From Branchiostoma belcheri (taxonomy: Eukaryota > Chordata > Leptocardii > Amphioxiformes > Branchiostomatidae), in assembly GCF_001625305.1 (NCBI RefSeq), contig NW_017802935.1:2834163-2898162 (forward strand): a stretch of 64,000 nt of DNA, given 5' to 3'. Below the pieces are notes generated by a model that was not told the origin of the DNA, searched no databases, and saw only the letters and a list, made by a program, of their open reading frames with translations. This document shows, one piece after another, positions 32,701-45,227 of this stretch. Position numbers and translations under genes: made by a program. Numbering within the stretch: the first letter of the stretch is position 1; every line of letters starts with the position of its first letter.

Positions 32701-35700
32701 AAACGGGCCTTGGTCTTTGGCGGGTTGTTGCAGCCCTGGTTGGATGGAATCTTTTGAAGAAGGCGGCCTGTTATCCTATGGAATCACCATTGGTGGGTTA
32801 TTGACAGGTGGTATTTCTATCCGGGCGATTTTTAGATAGACACAATTTACATGCGGGCTGCATTGAAGTTTTATGCAAAGTGTTTTAGAAGTGCCTAACT
32901 ACAAGCAAGCGAAATGTTTCCAATATAATTGCAAGTTCTGGAAACTAGGATTTGATGCAGAAAGGTTATCGATCGAGAAACGTGACGGGCTCTGATTTCA
33001 ATAGATGATTTATGAAGAACATGAATGTTTCCCATTTTATGAAGAAGCCTTTAATGCTTATAGATATGCTACTAGCAAATTTTCATGGTTATATGCAGTA
33101 ATTGTGGTGGATGTGGCGAGTGAGTAACAATGTCTTTTAGTGATACTACGGCAATGGCTGAACACTAGTGATGGTAGACAGGTATGCTAGTGTGTATGTC
33201 AAAGTTTCCATGGCTCTTATGTCCTTATGTCTGAAGGGTTAAAAATGTATTTATCCTATTTTGCAACAATTACAGAAACAAGGGACATTATCTATGCGGC
33301 AGTCTAAGAGAGCTTGCGAATTTACGCGAAGATCATTGAAATGTTAAGACCTTTTCTTGTTGAACGTCTTCCATTGGTATAGGGTCTACAAAAACAACAG
33401 ATTTTCTTGGCTTCTGCGGAAAATCAGGAAAACAAACCCTCTCAAATCACATCATCTTTATCTTCACTGCGCTGCAAATCTAAAGCAATATCAGCAATTT
33501 AACATATACTGTAGGGAAGAGCCATAGCCTATGGTCGGGCATACTACAACCTTATTGGGTGTCGGTCTCCTCCGTCCATCGGTAGGTTTCATAGCGCTTA
33601 TCAGTCCAGTTGGGCTGCTGACACCTGGCTCCTAGAAACCAACACCAAAGGCGATTATCTTCAATTTTAAAGATGTCATATATCTAGGAACTCAACTATA
33701 TATGCCTGGTTTACCTTACAAGCGTTTCATCACTTATGTTAAGGGCTATGGAACCAAATGAGTGGATTCAAGCCTGTTGATAAAACAGAAGTTAAGTTAA
33801 CGCAGTCTTGTTATAAAAGGAAACTTAACACCTTATTCCCAAGACTATGCTAGCTACCACCGGGTTAAAAGCGTAAACAACATGCGTACGACTTCTTCCA
33901 CGGGAGTTATCCGTCTTTCCGAGGACGCGGGCCGTGAGGAGGGCGGGGACCGAATCAGTCTGCCGTCATCCTGTGGGAGATAGCAGCACCTTTAAAAACC
34001 TCATGCTTAAGAGCTCGCATTCAGGAAATGTTATATTATGCCCATGTATTTGTTACTATCACCTCATTCTTGGGAATCTAAAGCTAGATCGCTAACACCA
34101 CTGTTTTTTTAAGAGGAAAATCATTTCGTTAGCTCTAGACACTGTTTACTTCTGATAATACCCATTTTCCAAATCAAAGAAAGTTGTATCTGTCATACAC
34201 ACAACACATGTGCTGGTGTGTTACGCCGAAAGGCGGTTATACCGGCTATACAGATACAGATACAGATACAGATGTTACGATCCCAAAGGATTATGATACA
34301 GATGTGTCAAGTTATATAGCTACCACCAATAAAACCTTAACCCCAGAACGTAACACTGCTAAATATATTATACAACCACCATTCTGTCGTCCGGATGCTC
34401 CGCGTTCCAAACCTCCGCCTTTGAGTTTGGGTTCTAAAATAATGGGTAAGCAGGCGTCAATGCTTTAGCAAGCACTTGCAATGTGCATTTTAAATGAAAA
34501 TATCTAAAAGCAATCGGAAAGAATCGAAGAAAAGCCAGCTTATGCTTAATAGCTGTTATGTGCACAGCTTGTTGTTACCCGTTTGTCTGGAGGTCTGTGG
34601 TTGCCGTGTGAGTGTCTTCTGGGATTGTCTTCCTGGCCGTGGTGATCATTGTTCTGGGCGTTGGTGAGCGCAAAGCAATGGGAGATATTATTGTTAGTGG
34701 TTAGCAGAAGCGGAAACATTAGAAGAAGCACAGATTCCTTACAAATAGTACTGCATAAATGACATGATGTTAAGTGTTAAACGTGGAACATCTACTTCGG
34801 AAATCAGTGAATATACTGCCGATGAGGAAAGTTGGACGTTTGCTTTGAACAAGCATCTACCTTTCCTTCGGGCATGGACTGCCGGCGTCTCTCGGCTGAC
34901 GATAGCCCTTCGTCGCGGCCGGGTTGGGTTCTCCTCTGTCCCGCAGAATCGTATATCTCGTCGGGGTAGCCCGTCCTGCGGTTGGGAGAACGGGCTCTCT
35001 GGCTCGGAGGCCCCGGCGCCAGGTTCGGAGACCGGCTTCGTCCGCGCGAACCGTCGGCCTGTCGGGACGGAGAGGGCCACCGCCGCCCTCCCCGAGGGGA
35101 GCCGACCAGCTTTCGCGTAGCGGGCCAGTTTCCTCTTCTCGGGGACCCGGCCCGATTCGGGGAGCGACGTCGGCGATCAGGGGATCCGCTTGGCCGGTTG
35201 GGTGAGCGGCGCCTCCCAGCTGGCGAGCCGGGCCGATTGGGCGAGCGCCGCCGGTTGGGCGAGCCGGGCCGATTGGGCGAGCGGCGCCTTCCAGGCGAAC
35301 TAGCCCGGTTTGGAGAACGGCGGCGTCCTGTTGGTGAACCGGGCTGCCGGTTTGGCGACGGCCTTCTACCCCTTGGAGAGGCAACCGGCCTGTTGGGCGA
35401 CCTGCTCCGCCGGCCTGGGGAGTTGGGTCTGCGGTTCGGAGAGGCTCTTCGTCCGGACGGCGGGGACCTTCGGGCGGGATGCGGGCCCTGGCTCGGGCCG
35501 TCTGTTTGCTTTTCCGGGGGGCGTTCGCTCGGACCGCGGTGCGCCTCCCGGGGCGCTCTCGGAGGAGGTTCAACCTCATCGGGCTACACGGTTAGACCAA
35601 ACAGAACAAAGATAGTGCAAGAGGGATAGGTTTGTGTTAGTTGCAAGGCACAGCATCACAGGTACATTAAATATTAGTATGTAAGCATCAACAATGCAAA

Positions 35701-38700
35701 AGCAGGAACTCCATAAAACGCGTTACAAGCCGACTGTGCAATGCACTGCACTCCAAGCCAATGTACAAGACCTGTAAATGTGTCTTTACCTTGCCGGTTT
35801 TGATTGTGACATGCTTGCCAGGCTTGCCTGCTCTCTCCTGATGTCTTGCCAGCAAACCCTACAGATACGACACACATCTTATGCCCAAATTGAACATGGA
35901 TGTTTCAAGCTTTCCCAGCGTTAACACTTTTCTACGTTTGCTGTCTGATATCGCCAAGCTTCGAAACGTTAGCATCTTTTCAATCAAAAGTTTTCCCGGT
36001 CGTACTATGTAACTAGCACGTTGGCTAGTGTTCTGCCACCTAAAAGCAGTAGTTTAACTGTTTTACAATATAGCGTTTTTGCTAGTATCATACTGTAGTC
36101 TGGTACCTGCCAGGCATTATGTGGCTTTTCAGTGATCGGCTTTTCGCCCCTGAAAAGGGAGCCGCGTCGGAGCTGTTCAAGAGTTTCCTTGACAACTGCT
36201 GGCTCACTTTTTTCACAGGAGTGGCAGGTTTAGGGACAGGCTGTTAGTACGGAGACAGAGACAGACACATGTTAACAGCACACGGATGGTGGTTAGTAGG
36301 TACAGGTTATGGTTAATTAGATGACAAGACAGTGATGTTGTTCATGATGTTGACAATGACAGTTGTTCAGGAGATTGTTGATGAATGAAGGGGTTGACAC
36401 AATGTGAAGAAACATGACATACTGGTGGCATATATCATAACGGAACAACGTACATTTCTTTGCAGACACTGAGGACAGGATTTGTGTATATGGAGTCAAC
36501 ATACCAGTAATGCACGTAAGCATTAAGACGACAAGAAACACGGCACACAATAAAGATCTCATGAGTGACACAAGGCAAATGAACAAAGAACATGACACAG
36601 ACGCATGGTGATGAGTACGTGATTCCACAGAAGCAGTCTTCGGTGTACGTACGAGAATACACAGCGTTAGCCTAAGAACACACGCGCGCACAGACATCAA
36701 GCTCTGTTATTGAAAAGCAGTTAAGTGACGTCGGAGACGACATGAGAACCAGGCTTCTGGCACAAGTTCTAGGGTTATGTTACAGGATATGAGTGTTAAG
36801 TTCCCAGTACCCTGACGGTGTAACTTCATCAGACACCTTACATATAGCTTACCTGTGCGTCAGGTGTGTGGTACCGCGGACTGGCGCGCTCCTCGTTGTA
36901 CCCGGAGTCGGCGTCGTGATTGGGCGACGTTTGCCTCGGCTTCCCGCCTGGGTGGTACTGGTACTGATGATTGACATGGCGAAAGATATACGTAATCAGG
37001 GACTCATGAATATTCATGAGGTACACGTTTGCCACACAGCCACCATGATGGATTTCAAGGGCACTCAACGTATCAATGAGTAAGTGTGCCCTTTTTCTAT
37101 GCAATTTACAGATTAACTTTCGTAAGAAACAACAGAATAATAAAGTTAAATGAAAATATTCTACTGATAGCAAGCCCATATATTATCCCTTTTGCTCAAA
37201 CTACCACAGGCTTATGTCTTTGATTTCTATGCAAAAACAGTATTGTTTCATTTGGTTCAGTTCATTTTGCTATATGTAGATATTATGAAGGTACCTTGTT
37301 ATTTGCCGCTTGTTCCAACTCAAATGAGTTTTCCTCTGTGAGTTTTGGGTGGAAGCCAGTAGAACCATGCTGGAAATAGAAGTGCGTCAAACCAAGGGGG
37401 ATGTATGGTCAAACTACAAGAAACTACACATTTACAGCATGAGACCTAATATATATTCTACTCATTTTGCAATCACCAACATTTGGATATAGAGCGCCTT
37501 TGACTTTGACAAGGTATCGTTACATATCTAGCCTCAGTATTTCTACCTATGATAATACTGATTATTTTCATAAAGCGACGTTGATCATTATCATTAACAT
37601 CTTAAATAACACAAGTTTCTCTATCTCACAACACAAATCTCTATGTCTATCAAAATCATCAGGATCCACATTTACCTCGTGAAACTGCTTTCTCAAGGAC
37701 CCCCAACGAGTCTGGAACGTAAAAGAAGATTTCATCAGTTTGAAACTTTACCAGTGCGCCTTTTTTCTTCATTTAACCTCGTCTTAATTTACTTCAATGC
37801 AGAGCTAGACTAGCAAAACACATGGCCAGTGCATTAGATGTACATGGTAGATAGATGTACAGGATATACCCTAGGCCATGTTGATTTGATTATATGGATG
37901 ACATCCTCTGGGAACCCCAAAACTGATGCGCGCGTGCGAATAAAAAAAAAAGTTTTGCAAAGAAAAAAAAGTTGCTTTCACTATGAAATCTACGTGGTCA
38001 TGAAGGTTGAACAAATGGCACAGAATATGTTATGGCGAATAATCTACTCTTCGAATTCATTTCTTTACATTTTTGTCTTTTTTCCTTTGATTTTGGCATT
38101 CTACGACATTGGTATCGTTTCTAAATATTTTCCTTGCAACTTATGGTATATATTTGCTCATTTAGTAACTGTTTTGCACGATTTACAGTATGGTTGAAAA
38201 CTTTTTTTTTTTTGGAAATGGCCGAAAATTCATGCGCGCGCGGATGTCATCCATATAATCAAATCAACATGGCCCTAATTGAAATAGACAAAATATAGAA
38301 CTTATACCAGATTATTTCATTACTAACCTTGTCATCTTTGTCGAAGTTTTTCCTTCTAACACGCTGTGGAGTTTAAATTCAAACATGAAACAAACATCAA
38401 TAACTGTAACCGTAGGAGGGCCTTCAGTTACATGGCAATTATAGAAGAAGTAGCATGTTGAAATTGACATTTGCATGTGATATAGTTACATCTACAAACA
38501 CAACTATTGTGACTATCGCTTCTACCTTAAATTATATGTCAAAGGTGATATCAAAGGATGTCAGGATGGGGCTTTCAACTCCTCATTGTAATGTTACATT
38601 TTCAAAGTTAAGTAACGTGAAATATGGCAACGTTAACTTCAAATAACATGTATCTAAATTTCTTGTCAGTGTTGGAGTTGAAAGATCCATTGCAGAAATT

Positions 38701-41691
38701 CGTCAAGCGTATGTGGAGGAAATTATGGGACTAATTCTTTAAATACGTCTTATTTTAAACCGTCATCTCGTCATGTAATGTTAGTCCGTGCGAAAGAACA
38801 GTTAGAAATTACTACTTTGATCGTCTGAATCTATTGATCTCCAAAATTACCACGCATTTCTGGTGCTACTTTTACTCTAAAGAGTAGAGAATGGAATTGG
38901 CTGCTCACGAAGCATGAAACGTCAAGTAGTAGAACAATTTTTGATAAGTGCCTTTTGTGAATTTCTGACCTTTATTTGAAGTGCCCCGTATCTAAGGGTG
39001 GGCCATGGTCAAAGGCAGTGAGAGCCAGAGAGAGCACCCCGCATAGTTGAAGGATTTTGTTCGGTTTCTCTAATGCTATCGATGACCAAGTTTTCATTGA
39101 GAAAGTCGCCAGATACTTGAGACCATGTGGTTTGATGTTGATCTTGAATATCAATGGTAGCTTGATTTATAGGTCATTTAGTTGGCTGACATGGAGAAGC
39201 ATGTCTCTCGTGCACTCATATACATGTAGCAATTTTACATCCTGCCGTAGATTTCGCATAAGCTCTTGGTTGTCTAATTCTTTCAATTTGTGTTGTTGAA
39301 AACTCAGACACAATCATTGGAAAAGAATCTAGATCTAGAAACCCCTACCAAACATTTCCGTGACTAACTTCCTCGGATTAGCAAGAGACTGTCTACGGAG
39401 GTTCTTTATTCAACAACCAGTTGTTTTTTTTTATCCGACCATATGCCACCTTCTTCAGGGCAACAATGACTGGTTCTGGTTCGTACTGTAGCTAAGTGTC
39501 AGATTACATGCCCTGAATATGGTTCCAGAAAAAAAATGAATGGTTGTTGAAAAAGATCCTTCTCATACCTACCAAACACTAAAAAAATTTAAAAATTTTA
39601 TCTATGTTTATATACTACTTCTTTACGCTGTCTTGTGATTATTTTTTTTTACCGTCATGACTTCTTCCAGTTTCTGCTCCACGTCCGGATTAATCGACAG
39701 CCTCGCCACAGAAATCCTCTGTAGTCCGTCAGGAGAGGAGACAAGCGTTAGAGAGGCGCAACAGGGAAACAGCACAGTGGGCAGCCTGGGTGCCAGACGA
39801 CGCTGGCGTTCATAAAGCGATAGATTTTTTTTTGTAGAAAGAAGCCCTAATGTCCGCTACTGTATCCGCCGCCCAACCCCAGGCTGCCCCAAACCCAATA
39901 TCTTTCACGCCGGACGCGAGGAGATAATTAGAGCCAGGGCGCAAATCAGGGTCGGCGGGGCGTGTGGCGTTCCCTGGCCGAGGGATTATCGCTCACTCGC
40001 GGTAGGGGATGGCACACAGGCTACACAGTGGGCAGCAGTAGCCAGGTAAGTAGCCCCACTCTCCAGGCAGAGCTTAAGGCTTCGGCTTAGTTTTGGCGTG
40101 TTTTATTATTATATGTGTTTTTATCGGGTTTTGTTTTTTGTACTGGTATATTTCTTTACGCCAGCCAATGGTTACTGCCTGACCGATTTGATACTGTCTT
40201 TGCAGCCATCGAAAGATCTGCTTGGAGATTTAACAGCCTCCGACTGACAGGCTCTTTTCATCCTACTTCATGACTCATTGAGTTTCATTAAATACATGGA
40301 CGGGTAGCTGAAGTGGTCTGCGTGCAAGGCTATGCCGGATTTGGTATAGAAAATGCTCACATCGTTAATCATCGTAGTCAAAAAATAGTGGTTCAAAATG
40401 TCTGGAGGGACTGTTTTTAATTAAAGAGAATTTCGCTTCGCTAGATCCGTCTGCTTACAAAAGTACTTTTCAACGTACTTATCAGCTCCAATAATACATT
40501 ATAGGCTAGAGTGTACGTCTCCTTCTGTTCTTAGTTTAGACGAAATGTTTTGTAGTCAGTGAAGGTGAAGGAACATGCAGGCAGGTGGTTTTGGTAAAAG
40601 TGGTAGTAAAAGTAAGCGTGCTTAGAGAAGAAAAGGGCGGTGTGATGAAGTGCACATTTGTCACACGGTTGTCGTCAACATGTCAGGTCAAATACACACT
40701 ACCTGTCACCCACGTCAACACTACAAATGATTAATCAGCAAAAAGTCATTAACGGCCATTAACTGACCAGTCCCATGCTACAAAGCGGTCTGCAGTACAC
40801 GTACACGTTTTCCATTTTGCGGCTGCAATTGCCCCCCGGATGTAAAAAGCCTTCCGCTAAAAGAAAAGCCTCTTTTCATACACAACAAAAACAATCATGG
40901 GGCACAATTCATTACCTGGATTTAAGTCTATCCTAGGTGGCCCTTAACAGCATAACCTGTTGTTGGTATGTATTCATCAAAGGCAAAATACCTATACAAC
41001 CGTCTTCTTCACACAATGGCAAAACAACTTTTTTACGTCGTCATTGGGCACAAAATTGTTTACTGGTTGGAAGTTCTCTTTAACAAAAAGGCGTCTGAGT
41101 CGAGTGAAGTACTAAAATAACAGTCTAGCTGAGCAGTTCAAACAGTAGACACTTAAAGGCGTGCGTTTGTCTTTCCATAAGCTTTACAAAACTTTCTACT
41201 TTACAAGAAAAACATCTGCTATTGAAAGTGTCCGTGTGGCATTGTTTCGGACCGTAGACTATCAGTTTTCCGTGGCGCTTTTGATAAAACTACTCCTGAA
41301 TGTAGCGATTTTCCGAGTGCGTAGCGCAGTAACAAAAGAACGAATGTTACAACTTTAGTAACGTTTTGCAATCACACTCTTGTACTTTTCCATACACTTG
41401 TCCTAGTTCAAAAGCTGCATGATTGGAGACCTTTCTCGTAAAATAAAGCTTTTCAGCCTTGGTTCTATTTTTTAGTTTTCCGATGCAGATAAATGCCCAT
41501 TCTACCTAAACGTGCAATGTTTAAACATACACTTCAAGAGTAAGTTATCTGTACATGATACGTAGTGGTTGTATAGCAGTGTTGTTTGTAGAAACCCTTA
41601 CCCTGGCAGCTGCCTCGTCGATATGCCCCTCCCTCTCTATGCCGTGCAGAGGTGTGGGGGACTGACTGGGGTTGATCTTGTGCCCTGACAT
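26767..41691 (-). CDS. Unrecognised 28-exon gene: long disordered SPNR/KSP-repeat protein with a C-terminal membrane span
   Basis: Minus-strand exons: 41691-41602, 39718-39653, 38363-38328, 37711-37676, 37369-37295, 36963-36853, 36202-36107, 35837-35790, 35583-34861, 34653-34579, 34433-34377, 33970-33890, 33631-33551, 33413-33351, 32775-32653, 32191-32078, 31640-31470, 31168-31109, 31004-30972, 30864-30826, 30163-30092, 29951-29748, 29109-29044, 28824-28750, 28379-28332, 27981-27878, 27585-27434, 26972-26767. The total is 3105 nt (1034 aa). The first 25 exons are all multiples of three in phase 0. The start Met has an in-frame TAG upstream. Residues 187-427 (one exon) hold ten SPNR motifs in Arg/Ser/Pro sequence; 626-682 hold KSPVPP repeats. 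Seven Cys in 14 residues, DDDDD and RRRK precede one span (about 943-965). The tail is 68 residues, Thr/Ser/Gly/Asn-rich, with one NDS sequon. RRRK on the N-terminal side suggests an inside N-terminus, so a type II or tail-proximal anchor. The acceptor of the exon at 36202 is weak. No family recognised. Confidence 0.7.
30600..30790. repeat. 36-bp minisatellite made of 12-bp subunits
   Basis: The unit starts ACCATAGCCTACACCA and repeats about four and a half times with drift. It lies in the intron between the exons at 30826-30864 and 30092-30163. It creates a Gly/Val/Tyr-rich minus frame and a His/Leu/Asn plus frame, both spurious. Confidence 0.9.
34207..34276 (+). repeat. Short interspersed element with (CAGATA)n tail, partial copy
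   Basis: The core GTGTTACGCCGAAAGGCGG followed by TTATACCGGCTATACAGATA is shared with 49611-49727 and, inverted, 51325-51430. Only the 3' half and the CAGATA tail are present here. Lies in an intron of the 28-exon gene. Confidence 0.7.
37874..38274. mobile_element. MITE-like DNA element, 401 bp, with terminal inverted repeats
   Basis: The ends 37874-37906 and 38242-38274 are inverted repeats of about 32 bp (GGCCATGTTGATTTGATTAT at the outer end). Both are flanked by CTA, a likely 3-bp target duplication. Inside the ends lie CG-alternating blocks and A or T runs, again mirrored. There is no transposase; the 119-codon plus frame across it is not protein-like. Sits in an intron of the 28-exon gene. 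Confidence 0.8.
38985..39300 (-). pseudogene. Coding-like remnant of unknown origin
   Basis: Minus-strand frames here have protein-like composition (for example QELMRNLRQDVKLLHVYE near 39240), with helix-forming residues, but are short and interrupted. It lies inside the intron between the exons at 39718-39653 and 38363-38328 and fits neither gene. It may be debris of a mobile element or of a degenerate host gene. Confidence 0.3.
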
Positions 41692-41949
41692 CCTGTCAGA
41701 CACCGTCAGCTATACTCTAGAACTGGAACAACGGGATAAAATCACTCAATTGTCATCCATTGATAGAGACCGGTGCAATGGCCAAATGTTACCGTTGTTG
41801 GTCGTAAGTTCAATCCTAGTAAACTACATACCAAAGACTACGTACGTATTGGACTTTCTCAACATAGATCTGGAACAACAGGGTAAAGATATCATTCACT
41901 TGTATCATGATGTCTCTTTTGTTTTTCTGCTGTCAACGGAAAGAAATTC

Positions 41950-41969
41950 NNNNNNNNNNNNNNNNNNNN
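41950..41969. other. Assembly gap (20 N)
   Basis: Twenty Ns about 260 bp upstream of the start Met of the 28-exon gene; promoter or 5' exon sequence could be missing. Confidence 0.99.
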
Positions 41970-44189
41970 AGAGTTACCTTGGTAAAGTTAGTCTTCTCCA
42001 GAAAAAGAACTTTGAAGGAGGAACGAATAATTGGAAAACAAGTCACCCTTGGAAAGCGAACTATAAGTGTGAGGGAATAGCTTTTTTAAAGTCACTCTCT
42101 TATGAAGTGTTGCTTGTTAGTGACCCTTGGAATCCATGGTCAGAAGACCACATTCAGTAGATTGGATTCTATCCATCCGGAAGAGAAGAAACGATTGGGA
42201 ACCAACAGAGAGGAAAGCAGCAAATATTCCGCGTACTCTCACACACAAACACGTCCTAAAACCGCCACTAATGACGGTACGGATGAAATACGTGGCCGTG
42301 ATGGTGATGGAAGACGTGGCATCTCCACGTCAGGCCTGAGCACCCCGGCTGTCTAGGGTCTATTTTAGCACCTGCTCGGGCGTGACTTTGACCGAGCGAT
42401 TTCCTCCTCGTTTCGTGTAGCCAAATGACAAGTCGGTAGCGATCTCATTAGCGGGAGCCGGGCGGAGGGCAGGCACCTTTGCGAGCGGCACAAAAGCGCT
42501 GGCTCTAAGCGGCGGGCTGGAGCACGTCGGCGTCGCTACTTTCTATTGTTCCCTCCCCACCCTCAACCCTACATCTGCTGCAAGGTAACCATCTAACGTT
42601 TACTTTATTGATCGCCTTCTTTTTAACTCTGGTGCAAACACGTACGCAGTTCGGAACTTCCACAGTAAAATACGTTTGCCTTCTTCAATAAAAGATTATC
42701 TGTTTACCACTAAAGCCTGCTCTTCTGCGACTTATGAAGTCCAAATAAAATTGATATTTTGTACAACCTTGGACGTATGAAGTGCAAGTCTTACCTAAAA
42801 AATGTCGATCCTAGGAAAGACTCCGCTTGAAGCTGGGTTGAAAACCTGTAGCAGTACGTCGTAGGGACTAGGAACTGTCCTGACCGACGCCGAAAGTCTT
42901 ACTCCAACTCTCTCCGGCCGCCCAGTGCTAAGTCATCTCTCCTTCAGCCCGGTAGAATTCCTTGACGTAATCCTTTTGCGCGAAGTTAATAAGCAAAGAC
43001 AACCCGGTACCGGTGTGTTGTCACAGTCCCCCTCTCACGGCTAACGCCACATCCTAGACAACAGCGGGGTTTGGGCAAAATTCCTGCGCCTGGCTGCGCG
43101 CTCAAGACCCCTCTCCAACCCAACAATAAGGACGGGCCACGAGAGGCGGCGGACCAATCACACAGCGTCGGTAAGCACACACGGAGGTGGAGAAGGGTGG
43201 AGTGGGAATGTTGTGGAGTAGGCTGGAGAGCCTGCGGTAACAATGACTTATTTCCAAAGCCACTAATTCTGACAAAAACAGGTCGGGCCAGCGTGTCAAG
43301 CCGCCCGCAACTTGCTTCAGCGACTGAATTTAGAAGTGTTTTATATTTTCTTTCAACCTAAACTTGGACGGAGAAGTCCGTTTTTGTTCCCCAATGTCTC
43401 GTTTGTGTCGTGGTCCTAGGGTTAGTCGGTTAGAGGTAAAAATGGTATAAAGTGGTGAAATCACTTGAAATTGCGACTGATGAGGATTTGGGTAGCTTTC
43501 CCGTTCTGGTGGTTTGGTTGAGAGCGCGGTTTAACGCGAGAACCGTGGAGAATTATGCGGTTAAACCCATGTACAAACATGACTCTCTTTCAATGTCATG
43601 GTAGATCGTGTCCTAGTGTTTGCTAGATTATTGACGTTGACAAACAAAAATGTCCCTAGATATGGGACAGAAGAAGAAATAAGGTTAACACACTGAACAT
43701 ATGCACAAGGGTTCGCTGGATTTAATATGATATCCCGGTAACGGTTTCGTGTTCAACGCGCACGAACTCAGGCACACAACTGCGCGCGTACAGTGATTGA
43801 CAGTCCAACATTCCACTTACGTTACGTCATTACATCACGATACAAGAAAAGGCGCAAGTTGTGTAATTTGTAACAGAAAACAGTGATAGCAACCCAAGGG
43901 AATTGTGTAAGAATTTATGTAAGCGACTTTTTGAATCATTCACAAATGTAGAATACCGTGAACCATGTTCGAAGAGTTTGCTGTGTGTCACTGGTGGTTC
44001 GGGGTTCGAAATATACAGTCACCCGGACTGCGCCGGGCAATCATAATTTGTCTGGCGCAACTTGTACGTTAGCGGGTTACCTATGTACATACCCTGGGAT
44101 CATTTCTATCAAACACAACGCTGAAGAACAATGTATCAGGGTTATAGCAGCTACATTACGCCAGGAGACATTATCCATTTATAGATGGC

Positions 44190-44285
44190 CTCACGGCCAA
44201 GCCTGTACGAGGCTATCAACCCCCTTTGAGTGTCCCATGGCCAGGCCTGTTCCAGGCTATCAATTCAAGCCTGTACAAGGCTGTT
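44190..44285. repeat. Palindromic GCCTG..CAGGC motif cluster, block 1
   Basis: Three near-palindromes of the form AAGCCTGTACAAGGCT or AGGCCTGTTCCAGGCT lie here, separated by related linkers (TATCAACCCC, TTTGAGTGTCCC). A second block is at 44728-44880. Confidence 0.7.
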
Positions 44286-44611
44286 ATGGTTTGTAGCATG
44301 ACACAATCACGCAACCACATGTGTTAGTGACTCGTTCCCAGGTTTCGACTTCAGGGGCTAAAATAGAGATTTACCGAATCCCGGTATAGTGGAATATTTC
44401 GCTAACAATCACCCCTTGCACACCCCTCTGCTTGCTCGTAAGTTTGTATTGTTCCAAGATCTTATACATTTAATTTTCTTTTGGACAATATACGAGATCT
44501 TGATCGTCCTACGACAGAAGTACGAAGAAGTGCAGTACGCAATCATCCCCTATGTGAGACTCCTTTGAAACTCATTTGTTTTTATGCTTAAGTTAAAGAA
44601 AGACCTAGAGT

Positions 44612-44634
44612 AACATGTAAACAAACATGGCGGC
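44612..44634. repeat. 23-bp inverted repeat, left arm (partner 45205-45227)
   Basis: Exact reverse complement of 45205-45227, 570 bp away. The arm contains AAACATGGCGGC, which resembles a YY1 site. Similarity weakens but continues for some bases on the inner side, so this may be the ends of an element or two oppositely placed copies of a short repeat. Confidence 0.75.
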
Positions 44635-44727
44635 CCGGTTGTACTTAATGTAGCCTGCGTTTTCGGGAATGTTGCTACGAAGTGGCTGAGTCAGCTGATG
44701 ACAGGCTAGGCTATCACTTCATTTTAG

Positions 44728-44880
44728 ATGATCTCACGGCCAAGCCTGTACAAGGCTATCAGCCCCGTTTGAGTGCCCCAGGGTCAGTTAACATCCGATC
44801 CTTCTGAATTGCCGCAAAGTCAGGCTGTTCCAGGCTACGAGATCCTTCTGAAAAGCCGCACAGTCAAGCCTGTTCCTGGT
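44728..44880. repeat. Palindromic GCCTG..CAGGC motif cluster, block 2
   Basis: Repeats the motif and linkers of block 1 (AAGCCTGTACAAGGCT, then TATCAGCCCC and TTTGAGTGCCCC), followed by two looser copies (GGCTGTTCCAGGCT, AAGCCTGTTCCTGG). Confidence 0.7.
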
Positions 44881-45204
44881 GCTGACCTTGGTGCTGATCA
44901 AGAGGCCTGGAGCAGAGAAACCGTACAGAGGAGTGTGATAAATCGCTAGATGTCGCTGCTGCATGGTCTAGCATTGTTGACTTCCACTGTTCCAGTGTAA
45001 TGATTCATATGCAAATCGTATTTTCTACCACAGTACTGTTGTAATTCGCTGTGTGATTATATCTGTTTTCACCCCAATTTATGGTTGTCCCTTATGCTTG
45101 TCTGCTCTGTTAACTCGGTGTACGAAGGGTGGGTGGTCTTCAAATCCCGCTAAACACCCCACAACGCGACCAATTCTAGCGTGTCTCGCACCAAACACAA
45201 CTGA

Positions 45205-45227
45205 GCCGCCATGTTTGTTTACATGTT
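45205..45227. repeat. 23-bp inverted repeat, right arm (partner 44612-44634)
   Basis: See left arm. It contains GCCGCCATGTTT, the reverse of the YY1-like core. Confidence 0.75.

Noticed and set aside
32776-32830. Possible extra exon reading EIPPVNNPPM before a GTGATT donor
   Set aside because: Its donor is 12 bp from the acceptor of the next exon and no phase-0 acceptor precedes it.
34857-35579. Two long alternative open frames over the SPNR exon (240 codons minus, 215 codons plus)
   Set aside because: They are open only because of the GC-rich repeat; the minus one stops right at the donor and neither joins neighbouring exons in phase.
43071-43361. 96-codon plus-strand frame
   Set aside because: Random composition in intergenic sequence with an equally long frame on the other strand.
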